The notes below the pieces were generated by a model. It ran no database searches, was not told the origin of the DNA, and was given only the letters and a program-made list of their open reading frames with translations. 64,000 nucleotides of DNA from Roseateles toxinivorans (GTDB lineage: Bacteria; Pseudomonadota; Gammaproteobacteria; Burkholderiales; Burkholderiaceae_C): contig NZ_SNXS01000002.1 of NCBI RefSeq assembly GCF_004362525.1, positions 682,001 through 746,000 of the forward strand, in the 5' to 3' direction. Of this stretch, positions 56,517-64,000 are shown piece by piece; the stretch's first letter is position 1, and each line of letters starts with the position of its first letter. Both the position numbers and the translations under genes were made by a program.

Positions 56517-59500
56517 TCAGAACTTGAAGCTGCTGGCATTGATGGCGGCGCAGCTGACACCCTTGAGGGTGACCATGGCGCGGCTCTTCAAGGCGCCGGC
56601 ACTGCCGTCGGTGTCGACGCCGATGACGGCGCCCAGCGGTCCGGCGCTGCAAGTGACGAAGCCCTGGCCCAACGGGTCGGCGCTGACGATGCCCACGTTC
56701 TGCAGCAGCTTGGTCAGCACCAGCAGGTCGGTTCCCGGCTTGAAGTCGGTGATGGTGTCGCCGCCATCGACTGCACTGCTGTAGACGAACTGATTGCGGC
56801 CGCCCTTGCCGGTCAGCGTGTCAGCACCTGCGCCGCCTTCGATCACGTCGTCGCCATCGGTGCCGACGATCACGTCGCGGCCACCCGTACCCGTCACCGA
56901 TTTGACCAGATTCAGCCCGAGGATGACCGGATCATGATCCGATGAGCGATAGGCGGTGGGCGTGTAGTAGTCCGGGCCGCAGGTTGCGCAGACGGGCTGC
57001 TTGAACTCCTGGTTGTAGTCGATGATGGTCGGCTCGTCGGCATTGATGTGCCAGTTGTTGGCGCCGACGATCTTCGGTGTGATCGACGGTGTGGCCAGCG
57101 CATGGTCCAGACGCCCGGCCATGCCGTCGAAGACATAGGAGTAGGCGTTGGGGTTGAAGCGGCCGAGCTGGTCGATGACGAAGCCGTCTTGCGTCAGCGT
57201 GTGGATCGGGTCTTCCTGGGCCAGTGCGTTGAAGTCGCCGAGCAGTATCACGTCCGGGGTGCCTGCGGCGGCCTGCACCTGGCCGACGAAGTTGCGCAAC
57301 TGCTGGGCCTGTTCGACGCGGGTGGCGTTGAAGCAGCCCTGCAGGTCGCCCTGGTCGGCGTCCGGGTCGCCGGCGCCGGGGCAGCTGCCCTTGGACTTCA
57401 GGTGGTTGACGACCACGGCGAAGCGCTCGCCGTTCGGCGCCACGAAGCCCTGCGCAAAGGTCGGGCGGTTGTTGACCGGATGCGGGTCGGACAGCGTCGA
57501 GCCGCTGATCAGGCCCAGTGTGGCGGGCTTGTAGATCAGGGACACGCGGATCGCGTCGGTGCCGGTGTCGGCCGGCAGCGGGGCGGCCGCATAGACGGTG
57601 GCGCCGACGGCCGTGTTCAGTGCCTCGACCAGGGTCTGGGTGGCGGCGTTGCCGTTGTTCTGGATCTCCATCAGGCCGATCACGTCGGCATTGAGTGCGC
57701 GCAGATTGGCCACGATCTTGTCGCGCTGGCGCACGTACTCGGCGAGGTTGTTGGCGCCGCGGCAGTTGCTGGCCGAGTTGCTGGCACCCAGCGTGCAGCC
57801 CTGGCCGCTCTGGCCCAACACGTTCTGGCCGTTGGTGAAGGTGGTGAAGTAGTTCAGCACATTGGCGCCGGCCACGCGCACATTGCCGCCGGATGATGCC
57901 GGTGCTGCGGTGCGCGGATTGCTGCGGGCAAACACCGGCGTGGCGACCGGCTGGATTCGGTACATCGTGGCACCCGCATTGCTGGACGTTGCCAAGCCAT
58001 AGTCCACCACGCCGACGATGGCGTCGGTGGTGTCACCGGCGCGCACCGTGTTGTCGGCGCCGATGTAGGGCGTCGGGTTGACGTTCTGCGCCGAGCTGCC
58101 GTCGTCAAGAATCACCGTGCGGCGCAGGTTCTGCGTCAGCAGGGCCTGGGCGTCCACGCCGGGGCGCAGCACATTGGTGGGCGACATCAGGCGCTCGCCG
58201 CCCGAGACGGTCAACTGGCCGTAGCGGCCCAGGAAGAAGTTCTGCTGCACCATCAAGGGGCCGGTCAGCTTGACCAGCATGCCCTCGTAGGGCTCCAGGC
58301 CATCGGCGCCGAGCTGGGTCAGGTCGACCTCAACCGGGGTGATTGCGTTGCCCGAGCTTTGCACCGAGATGCCGCTGACCGTGGTCAGCTGGGTGACCGG
58401 ATTGGCGGCGGATTGCGCGCTGGCCCCGGTGTTGAACTCCGCGACCTTGGCGGTGAGCGCGATCTTCTGGCCGACCGCCACGGTGGGCGCCGTGCTGGTG
58501 AAAACGAAGATGCCGTCCGAGGTGGCCGGATCGCCGTCGCCATCGCTGTCCTGCATGTAAAAGCCATTGCCCATCAGCTTGGTTACCACGCCGCCGGTGC
58601 TGACGGTCTGGTCCTTCAGCGGGCTCTGGCTGCCGCTGCCCTGAATCGTGTAGATGGGGGTTGCGCCGCTCACCGCGACCTTGATGCTGCACGTGGCGTT
58701 CTGCGCCTCGTTGTTGGACCACAGCAGGTCCATCGTGTAGCTTCCAATCGCGACATCGCCAGCGACCGAGATCTTGGCCGTGGCCGAGCCGCCGTCGGCG
58801 GCAGCCGGGGTGACCTCGTCCAGGCTGAAACCAGTGGGCCAGGTGCCGACCTTGGTGGCGCCGGTGACGATGCTGTCGGCATCCTTGGCCGTGACGGTCA
58901 CCAGGCCGGGCTTGCCGGCGGCCGCAGAGCCGTCCGGGCACTCGGGAACGATGGGCGCATCGACGACAACACCGCCGCAAACGTTTGCCGGTGCTGAAGA
59001 ATTGCGCGGCGTGGGGGCGGCAATGGCGAAGTCGGTGCTGTTGACATCAGTGTCGGTGCAGCCGGCGGCTTTGCGGATGGCGGCCGTGGTGTTGCTGATG
59101 GCCGCGGTGGGTGCGGTTTCGAAGCCGGTGGCGCTGGGGCCGGCGCCGACCAGATCAACAAGTGCGCCACCGCTGGGGTTGGCACCGCTCAGGGCCGTGG
59201 TGTTCGAGACCAGGGCCACCTTGCCTCCGGTGCCGCCCATCGCGGTCGTGCCGGTCGCATCGGGTGTGGGCAGATCGGTCGTGCCGCCCGCCCCGGCAGC
59301 CTGCTGCACCAGCAGATAGCGGCCGGGTTGCACGGTAACGGCGGGCAGGTTCGTGACTTGCCAGGTGGTACCGCCAGCGCCCGCATATTGCACAGACCAG
59401 CCGGCGACGCTGACAGGCGCAGACCCGCCATTGAAGACCTCGATGAAGTCGTTCCTGTAGGTGGCGCCGCTGTTGCCGCCGCCGCCATAGACCTGGCTGA

Positions 59501-59582
59501 TGACCAGGCCATTGGCCGAGGCCAAGGCCGCGGGCGCTGCGAAAGCTGCCGCGAGTAGTGAGACAAGGGGTTTGAGTTTCAT
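56517..59582 (-). CDS. ExeM/NucH-type extracellular endonuclease with lamin-tail domain and RTX repeats
   Basis: 1021 residues from ATG 59582. Signal peptide LVSLLAAAFAAPAALAS, a lamin-tail domain (about 22-150; GLVISQVYGGGGNSGATYRN), OB-like and linker regions, then an endonuclease/exonuclease/phosphatase domain (about 565-885) with VIGLMEIQNNG, VVVNHLKSKGS, VILLGDFNA and SSDHDPVILGL giving the metal and catalytic Glu, His, Asp, Asn residues. The C-terminus has RTX-like calcium repeats (GTGGRDVIVGTDGDDVIEG, GGAGADTLTG). Secreted DNase for nutrient acquisition or eDNA/biofilm remodelling. Having both a Sec signal and RTX repeats is notable. Confidence 0.93.
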   Translation of the reverse strand: MKLKPLVSLLAAAFAAPAALASANGLVISQVYGGGGNSGATYRNDFIEVFNGGSAPVSVAGWSVQYAGAGGTTWQVTNLPAVTVQPGRYLLVQQAAGAGGTTDLPTPDATGTTAMGGTGGKVALVSNTTALSGANPSGGALVDLVGAGPSATGFETAPTAAISNTTAAIRKAAGCTDTDVNSTDFAIAAPTPRNSSAPANVCGGVVVDAPIVPECPDGSAAAGKPGLVTVTAKDADSIVTGATKVGTWPTGFSLDEVTPAAADGGSATAKISVAGDVAIGSYTMDLLWSNNEAQNATCSIKVAVSGATPIYTIQGSGSQSPLKDQTVSTGGVVTKLMGNGFYMQDSDGDGDPATSDGIFVFTSTAPTVAVGQKIALTAKVAEFNTGASAQSAANPVTQLTTVSGISVQSSGNAITPVEVDLTQLGADGLEPYEGMLVKLTGPLMVQQNFFLGRYGQLTVSGGERLMSPTNVLRPGVDAQALLTQNLRRTVILDDGSSAQNVNPTPYIGADNTVRAGDTTDAIVGVVDYGLATSSNAGATMYRIQPVATPVFARSNPRTAAPASSGGNVRVAGANVLNYFTTFTNGQNVLGQSGQGCTLGASNSASNCRGANNLAEYVRQRDKIVANLRALNADVIGLMEIQNNGNAATQTLVEALNTAVGATVYAAAPLPADTGTDAIRVSLIYKPATLGLISGSTLSDPHPVNNRPTFAQGFVAPNGERFAVVVNHLKSKGSCPGAGDPDADQGDLQGCFNATRVEQAQQLRNFVGQVQAAAGTPDVILLGDFNALAQEDPIHTLTQDGFVIDQLGRFNPNAYSYVFDGMAGRLDHALATPSITPKIVGANNWHINADEPTIIDYNQEFKQPVCATCGPDYYTPTAYRSSDHDPVILGLNLVKSVTGTGGRDVIVGTDGDDVIEGGAGADTLTGKGGRNQFVYSSAVDGGDTITDFKPGTDLLVLTKLLQNVGIVSADPLGQGFVTCSAGPLGAVIGVDTDGSAGALKSRAMVTLKGVSCAAINASSFKF

Positions 59583-60045
59583 GGACCTGACCGGTTGTTG
59601 AGTGGCTTGGGGAGACCAGTGCGGCAAGCGCTGGTCGGCGGATGGCTTCGGGTGCTGGGACAGCTTGCGAATCGTGCGTATCGTTTGTGCAAAATGGCAC
59701 GAATCTGGTCGTTATAGCGGTTCGCGCCTCCGCGCTTTACCGAGTAAACCATGAGGTCCGTGACGCGCCTGTGACGAACGGCGTATAGGGTAAACGCCAG
59801 GTTTTTGCGCTTTTAAGGGTCTGCGGCGCGGTCCTTGCCCTCGGGCAAATGAGGGAAATTGAAAAAAAATGACAGAAATAGGGTGGGGTTTAAACTGCTT
59901 TGATGGTTTTTTGGCGCGCGGCTTGCGAGGCGCGCATCTGCCGGCAAGGGCCTCAGGCATGGGTGGGCAGGCCCCTGTGTCGGCGCACCCGATTCGGGGG
60001 GGGGCTGGCTTGGCTCGGTCCTGAATCCGCAACCAGAACAAAGGC
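59583..60045. other. Intergenic region without recognised gene
   Basis: About 460 bases between the divergent nuclease gene and the kinase remnant. The central part (about 59860-59930) is notably A/T-rich (GAAATTGAAAAAAAATGAC, TTTAAACTGC, GGTTTTTTGG) against a GC-rich background and probably holds promoter elements. A GCGCGC-bounded hairpin follows near 59914-59936. I see no start codon with good coding behaviour before 60046. Confidence 0.5.
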
Positions 60046-60783
60046 ATGAACGAAGCAGTTGAGATGTTTGTGCCCGACGATGTTGTGGTCACCCTTTCGG
60101 CGGCCCTGACGAGCCTGGGCGGACGCGAACGCATCAGCGGCATGGTCTGTCTGGCCTGGTGCGCGCCGAGTCGGCCTGGCTGGGCGCGCGGCTGGATCAG
60201 GCTCGCGATCTGGCCTGGGCGGCCCAGCAGGGCTTTGCCGCGGCACAGGAGTCGGCCGGTTGTGCCGACGCCTGCGGGTCTTTGTCTGTGCCGACGCTGG
60301 TGATGTGCGCAGCCGTGACGGCCTGCTGCAGACCTGCCGGGACGTGGCCAAGTCACTGGCCAGCCGGATCCGGCAGGACGGGCACAGCCTGACCGTGGAC
60401 ATCCCACCCGATCTGGAGCTGGACAGCTACCCCGGCCCCTTGTGCCAGGTGCTGAACAATCTGATCGACAACAGCCTGCTGCATGGCTTTGCCGAAGACG
60501 TGCCCGGCCAGATGCGACTGACGGCCCAGGCCCATGTGCCCGGCCGTGTGCGCCTGTGCTTTGCCGACGACGGCCGCGGCATTGCCGCCGAGCATCTGAA
60601 GCGGGTGTTCGAGCCCTTCTTGACCACCCGGCTGGGCCAGGGCGGCAGCGGCCTGGGCCTGAGCATCGGCTACAACATCGTCAACTCGCTGCTGCAGGGG
60701 CAGATCAGCGTGGAGAGTGGCCCGGGCGCGGTGCTTGTGCTGGATCTGCCTTTGAGTGTGGGGTCCCCGGATGAAATCCGGGA
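60046..60783 (+). pseudogene. Degraded sensor histidine kinase (ATPase domain remnant)
   Basis: From about 60300 to 60760 one frame encodes a good HATPase_c domain: LCQVLNNLIDNSLLHGF (N box), CFADDGRGIAAEHLKRVFEPF (G1/F box) and GQGGSGLGLSIGYNIVNSLL (G2), ending VLVLDLPLSVG. Upstream pieces switch frame: an ATG at 60046 opens MNEAVEMFVPDDVVVTLSAA, then a helical stretch RAESAWLGARLDQARDLAWA continues in another frame, and the ATPase in a third. No H box with an intact frame is present, and the ATPase frame runs on without stop through a REP-like half-site. At least two frameshifts plus N-terminal loss are needed, so a pseudogene is the best reading. Confidence 0.75.
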
Positions 60784-60785
60784 CC
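60762..60785. repeat. REP-like half-element (single arm)
   Basis: CCCGGAT (60766-60772) and ATCCGGG (60776-60782) around GAA, with GGTC/GACC outside. GGATGAAATCC is the complement of the left-arm core of the element at 46811. It lies at the 3' end of the kinase remnant, 8 bases before the converging hydroxylase stop. Confidence 0.6.
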
Positions 60786-60790
60786 ACCAG

Positions 60791-62014
60791 CTACCGCCGT
60801 CCGAACATCATCTGCCGTGCCAGCGCCGACTTGAGCCCCGGCAAGGCCTGCACTGCAGCCAGCCCCAGGCCCCGCGCCGCCGGCAGGCCCGGCCAACGCC
60901 AGGTGAAGCTGCGCGCCAGGAAATCGGTGGCCAGCAGGGTGCTCCAGCGGTCGGGGGCTCGCTGCCACTCGACGCTTCTGAGCGCGGCATCGACGTCCGA
61001 GCGGTTCAGCGCATGGACCAGCGCAAACGCATCGCGCAGGCCCAGATTCATGCCCTGACCGGCGACCGGATGCAGGGTCTGCGCCGCATTGCCTATGCGC
61101 ACCGTGCGGCCCTGCACCAGGCTGCGCTCGGCGTTCAGGCCCAACGGGAATGACTTCAACGGGCCGATGCCGGTGACGCGACCGGTGCTCGCGTGCAGCA
61201 GGTGGTTCAGCACCGTGACGCGCTGGGCGTCGCTGAGGTCGGCCACATCGTCATCGCGTGCATCCACACACCAGACCAGGGCCGCGCGCGGCTGGCCGTC
61301 CAGCGGCTTCAGCGGCAGCAGGGCCAGCGGACCCTGGCGGGTGAAGCGCTCGTAGGCCACGCCCTCGGGGCTGCCGGGGGCCAGGGTGACGGTGCCGACC
61401 CAGGCGGTCTGCTGATAGTCATGGGCGATGGCCTTGCGCGCCTGTTCGGCAAACACCCCACCCTCGGCCACCACGGCCAGATCGAATGCTTCGGCGATGC
61501 CGGCATCGACCTCGACGCCGAAGCCATGGGGCTTGAGCCCCTGCACCGCTTCGCCAAAACGATTGACGAGGCGCTGCGGCTGCTGCGCCTGCAGCGCCTG
61601 CCAGGCCCGCTGAAGCGGCGCCAGCACCTGCCCATAGCTGAGCACGGCGCCCAGCTGCGGCACGGCCTGCTCCAGGGCGGTGATGCGCACCTCGGGTTCA
61701 CCGAGCTCCAGCCCCAGCAGGCGGCGCGGCGTTGGCGGCGCCTGCGAAACCTGTACCTCGCGTATGGCCTGGGCCTGGGCGGCCGGCCAGGCGCCCAGGC
61801 GTTGCAGCAGCTGCACGCTGCCCAGCGACAGGGCCAGCGTGCGCGGATCGCCGGAGACGTCCTTGCTCAGCGGCCGGGCGTCGAACAGGCTGATCTGGGC
61901 CTCGGGCAATTGGGTCGCCGCATGCAGGGCCAGGGCCAGGCCCACGGGGCCGGCACCTATGACGGCAATGCGCGGCGGCCGGGGCACGGGCAGGGAATCA
62001 GGCGAGGTGTTCAT
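60791..62014 (-). CDS. UbiH/UbiF/COQ6-type FAD-dependent hydroxylase
   Basis: 407 residues. FAD-binding IAVIGAGPVGLALALH at 16-31, the DG-type middle region FDLAVVAEGGVFAEQ, and the ubiquinone-hydroxylase signature IGNAAQTLHPVAGQGMNLGLRDAF near 320. This family adds hydroxyls to the benzoquinone ring of ubiquinone precursors using O2 and NADPH. Which ring position (UbiH, UbiI or UbiF) cannot be decided. It diverges from the SPFH gene. The early Asp-Gly motif reads EGG in place of the more usual DG, but the family tolerates this. Confidence 0.9.
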   Translation of the reverse strand: MNTSPDSLPVPRPPRIAVIGAGPVGLALALHAATQLPEAQISLFDARPLSKDVSGDPRTLALSLGSVQLLQRLGAWPAAQAQAIREVQVSQAPPTPRRLLGLELGEPEVRITALEQAVPQLGAVLSYGQVLAPLQRAWQALQAQQPQRLVNRFGEAVQGLKPHGFGVEVDAGIAEAFDLAVVAEGGVFAEQARKAIAHDYQQTAWVGTVTLAPGSPEGVAYERFTRQGPLALLPLKPLDGQPRAALVWCVDARDDDVADLSDAQRVTVLNHLLHASTGRVTGIGPLKSFPLGLNAERSLVQGRTVRIGNAAQTLHPVAGQGMNLGLRDAFALVHALNRSDVDAALRSVEWQRAPDRWSTLLATDFLARSFTWRWPGLPAARGLGLAAVQALPGLKSALARQMMFGRR

Positions 62015-62089
62015 GCGACATCTTGATGCATTCCGGGGCGCGTATTATTCGTCGCACCCGAATATCCGGGGCGGTTCAGGGAGTGGATC

Positions 62090-63118
62090 ATGGGACTGAT
62101 GGATTTCATCAAGAAACAGTTCATCGACATCATCGAATGGACGGAGGCTGGCGACGGTGTGCTGGCCTGGCGCTTCCCCATCGCCGACCGCGAAATCCAG
62201 TATGGCGCATCGCTGACGGTGCGCGAGTCCCAGCTGGCGGTGTTCGTCAACGAGGGCAAGGTCGCCGATGTGTTCGGCCCCGGCATGCACAAGCTGACGA
62301 CGCAGACCCTGCCGGTGCTGACCTATCTGAAGAACTGGGACAAGCTGTTCGAGTCCCCGTTCAAGAGCGACGTCTATTTCGTCAGCACCCGCCAACAGAT
62401 CGACCAGCGCTGGGGCACCACCCAGCCGGTGACGATACGCGACAAGGACTTCGGCGCCGTGCGCCTGCGCGCCTTTGGCAACTATGCCTACAGCGTTGTC
62501 GATGCCAAGCTGTTCCATACCCAGATCTCGGGCACCCGCGACACCTACACGGTGGCCGACCTCGAAGGCCAGCTGCGCGGCCTGATGCTGCAGCACATAA
62601 GCGATGCGGTGGCGGGAAGCGGCATCCCCTTCCTGGACCTGGCCGCCAACCAGATCGAGTTTGCCAAGCAGCTGCAGGAGGCGAACCAACCCGAGTTCGC
62701 CAAGCTGGGCCTGCGCCTGGACGCGGTGACGGTGCAGAGCGTATCGCTGCCCGAGGAGCTGCAGAAAATCCTCGACCAGAAGATAGGCATGGGCATGGTC
62801 GGCAACGACATGGGCAAGTTCATGCAGTACCAGACCGCGCAATCGCTGCCCAAGTTCGCCGAGGGCGCGGGCCAGGGCGGCGTGGTCGGCGACGCGATGG
62901 GCCTGGGGGCAGGTGTTGCCCTGGGCCAGGTGATGGCCCAGCAGCTGAATCAGGGTCTGCAGGGCGCGCCTGCCGCTGCGGCCGCGGCGCCGGCCAGCCT
63001 GCGGCCCGACGAGGTGATGGCCACGCTGGAGAAACTGGCCGATCTGAAGAGCAAGGGCATCCTGACCGAGGAAGAGTTTTCGGCCAAGAAGGCGGAGCTA
63101 CTCAAGAAGCTGGTCTGA
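62090..63118 (+). CDS. SPFH-domain protein with C-terminal SHOCT-like module (YdjI/virion core type)
   Basis: 342 residues starting MGLMDFIKKQFIDIIEW. The SPFH/Band-7 domain (about 30-240) shows QLAVFVNEGKVADVFGPGMH, FESPFKSDVYFVSTRQQ and LRLDAVTVQSVSLPEELQK. A Gly/Ala-rich linker (about 255-305) leads to the C-terminal EVMATLEKLADLKSKGILTE and FSAKKAELLKKL, a SHOCT-type motif. Such proteins form membrane-associated oligomers; there is no transmembrane helix. The gene directly downstream encodes a DUF4178 protein, a conserved pairing. Confidence 0.92.
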   Translation: MGLMDFIKKQFIDIIEWTEAGDGVLAWRFPIADREIQYGASLTVRESQLAVFVNEGKVADVFGPGMHKLTTQTLPVLTYLKNWDKLFESPFKSDVYFVSTRQQIDQRWGTTQPVTIRDKDFGAVRLRAFGNYAYSVVDAKLFHTQISGTRDTYTVADLEGQLRGLMLQHISDAVAGSGIPFLDLAANQIEFAKQLQEANQPEFAKLGLRLDAVTVQSVSLPEELQKILDQKIGMGMVGNDMGKFMQYQTAQSLPKFAEGAGQGGVVGDAMGLGAGVALGQVMAQQLNQGLQGAPAAAAAAPASLRPDEVMATLEKLADLKSKGILTEEEFSAKKAELLKKLV

Positions 63119-63128
63119 GGCCTGATCG

Positions 63129-64000
63129 TTGGCCTCCGAACCGTCCCCGCAACGCAGCTATCGTGCCGCCTGCCCCAATTGCGGGGCACCGGTGGACTTT
63201 CGCTCGGCCGCCTCGGCCAGCGCCGTCTGCAGCTTTTGCCGCAGCACGCTGCTGCGCGAGGGCGATGCGCTGCGCCGCATCGGCCTGAGCGCCGAGCTGT
63301 TCGACGACCACTCGCCGCTGCAGTTGGGGGCGTCGGGCCGCTACCAGGGCGCGGCGTTCATGCTGGTCGGGCGGCTGCAGTACGGCTATGCCGAGGGCAC
63401 CTGGAACGAATGGCATGCGCTGTTCGACAGCGGTGGTGCGCAGAAATCGGGCTGGCTGTCCGAGGACAACGGCGCCTATGTGCTCAGCTTCGAGGCGCCG
63501 CTCAGCGGCGAGGTGCCCACTGCTGATGAGCTGAGCGCCGGCGAGCGCCGGCTCGTCGCCGGTGTTGCCTGGGATGTGGCCTCGGTCACCCGCGCCAAGT
63601 TGCTGGCGGCGCAGGGCGAGCTGCCGCATGCGCCTAACCTGAGCGGCGAGTTCGTCGTTGCGGATCTGCGCAACGAGCGCGCCGAGGTCGGCACGCTGGA
63701 CTATGCCGATCCGGCGCAGCCGACTTGGAGCGTGGGCCGGGCGGTCGCGCTGTCCGAGCTGGCGATGACCGGCCTGGCCGAGGGCACCGAGAAGACGCTG
63801 AAGGGCCGCTCGGCCGAATGCCCCAGCTGCGGCACCTCCTTGCAGATCACGCTGGACAGCACCCAGTCCATCGTCTGCCAGCAATGCCATGCGGTGGTCG
63901 ATCTGTCGCAGGGTATCGGCGCCGATCTGAAGCACTATGCCCAGGCCGCCAACACGCTGGAGCCACTGCTGCCGCTGGGCAGCAGCGGCGTGCTGACTTT
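63129..64000 (+). CDS. DUF4178 domain protein with zinc-ribbon modules (3' end outside window)
   Basis: Open to the window end, 290 residues visible. The only plausible start is TTG 63129, 10 bases after the SPFH stop. N-terminal zinc ribbon CPNCGAPVDFRSAASASAVC plus SFC, then a DUF4178 domain (about 60-200; LQLGASGRYQGAAFMLVGRL, WNEWHALFDSGGAQKSGWLS). A second zinc ribbon follows: CPSCGTSLQITLDS then CQQCH. DUF4178 genes occur in clusters with SPFH, DUF350, SpeD-like and spermidine-synthase-like genes, so the rest of such a cluster may lie beyond 64000. Biochemical function unknown. Confidence 0.85.
   Translation, partial: MASEPSPQRSYRAACPNCGAPVDFRSAASASAVCSFCRSTLLREGDALRRIGLSAELFDDHSPLQLGASGRYQGAAFMLVGRLQYGYAEGTWNEWHALFDSGGAQKSGWLSEDNGAYVLSFEAPLSGEVPTADELSAGERRLVAGVAWDVASVTRAKLLAAQGELPHAPNLSGEFVVADLRNERAEVGTLDYADPAQPTWSVGRAVALSELAMTGLAEGTEKTLKGRSAECPSCGTSLQITLDSTQSIVCQQCHAVVDLSQGIGADLKHYAQAANTLEPLLPLGSSGVLT

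Noticed and set aside
59690-59720. Sigma-54 promoter of the PEP-CTERM/exosortase type near TGGCACG
   Set aside because: TGGCACG is present, but the TTGC element at the required spacing is missing, and it faces away from the PEP-CTERM gene.

Overview
This is a 64 kb, high-GC, gene-dense chromosomal stretch. It most likely comes from a betaproteobacterium of the order Burkholderiales, in the Roseateles/Pelomonas/Rubrivivax neighbourhood. That is an inference from gene content: MetX-MetW methionine synthesis, UbiH-type hydroxylase, AmgK/MurU recycling, PEP-CTERM and GlyGly-CTERM tails, and an H1-like lysine-rich tail. No rRNA or tRNA genes, prophage, transposase or CRISPR array was seen. About 58 protein genes and one degraded gene cover almost the whole window; the only long gene-free stretch is 59583-60045.

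Layout. 1-9.6 kb: end of a cyclic-di-GMP GGDEF-EAL protein; a leftward operon thiL-pgpA-pncC-ghrA with start/stop overlaps; katG; a chemoreceptor; a Tat-type solute-binding lipoprotein; a small unknown gene. 9.6-17.5 kb: an M16 peptidase; a DctS/DctR-like two-component pair divergent from the malic enzyme maeB; a secreted RNase Sa-type ribonuclease with its barstar inhibitor. 17.5-25.7 kb: the outer-membrane biogenesis set lptD-surA-rsmA, divergent amgK, a LysR regulator and an M20 peptidase. 25.8-32.6 kb: monoacylglycerol lipase-like hydrolase, dienoyl-CoA isomerase, an acyl-amino-acid hydrolase pair (hutG-like plus AspA/AstE-like), and a leftward metX-metW-hypothetical-VOC unit behind a SAM-II riboswitch.

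32.6-39.3 kb: a TetR-HlyD-ABC-permease export operon with a palindromic operator, speD, an aldo/keto reductase, a nitroreductase and murU. 39.4-44.6 kb: tkt and gap, each with a strong terminator, then two YeeE/YedE half-transporters and a persulfide dioxygenase-rhodanese fusion. 44.7-54.5 kb: a secreted subtilisin-like protease with a GlyGly-CTERM-like tail, a small membrane-anchored protein, birA, a SET-domain methyltransferase divergent from topB (lysine-rich tail), and a LysR regulator divergent from a GST-flavin oxidase pair. 54.5-64 kb: argG, a PEP-CTERM protein, a large ExeM-like extracellular nuclease with RTX repeats, a histidine kinase remnant, a UbiH-like hydroxylase, and the start of an SPFH-DUF4178 cluster.

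Most striking observations: (1) a complete SAM-II riboswitch before metX, followed by an intrinsic terminator whose 5' arm can pair instead with the 3' strand of riboswitch P1, which gives a full attenuation model; (2) a eukaryote-like SET lysine methyltransferase divergent from a topoisomerase III with a 53-residue histone-H1-like tail, separated by a 27-bp alternating purine-pyrimidine tract; (3) a barnase/barstar-type pair flanked by hairpins; (4) a family of REP-like GTAGCCCGGAT inverted repeats in several intergenic gaps.
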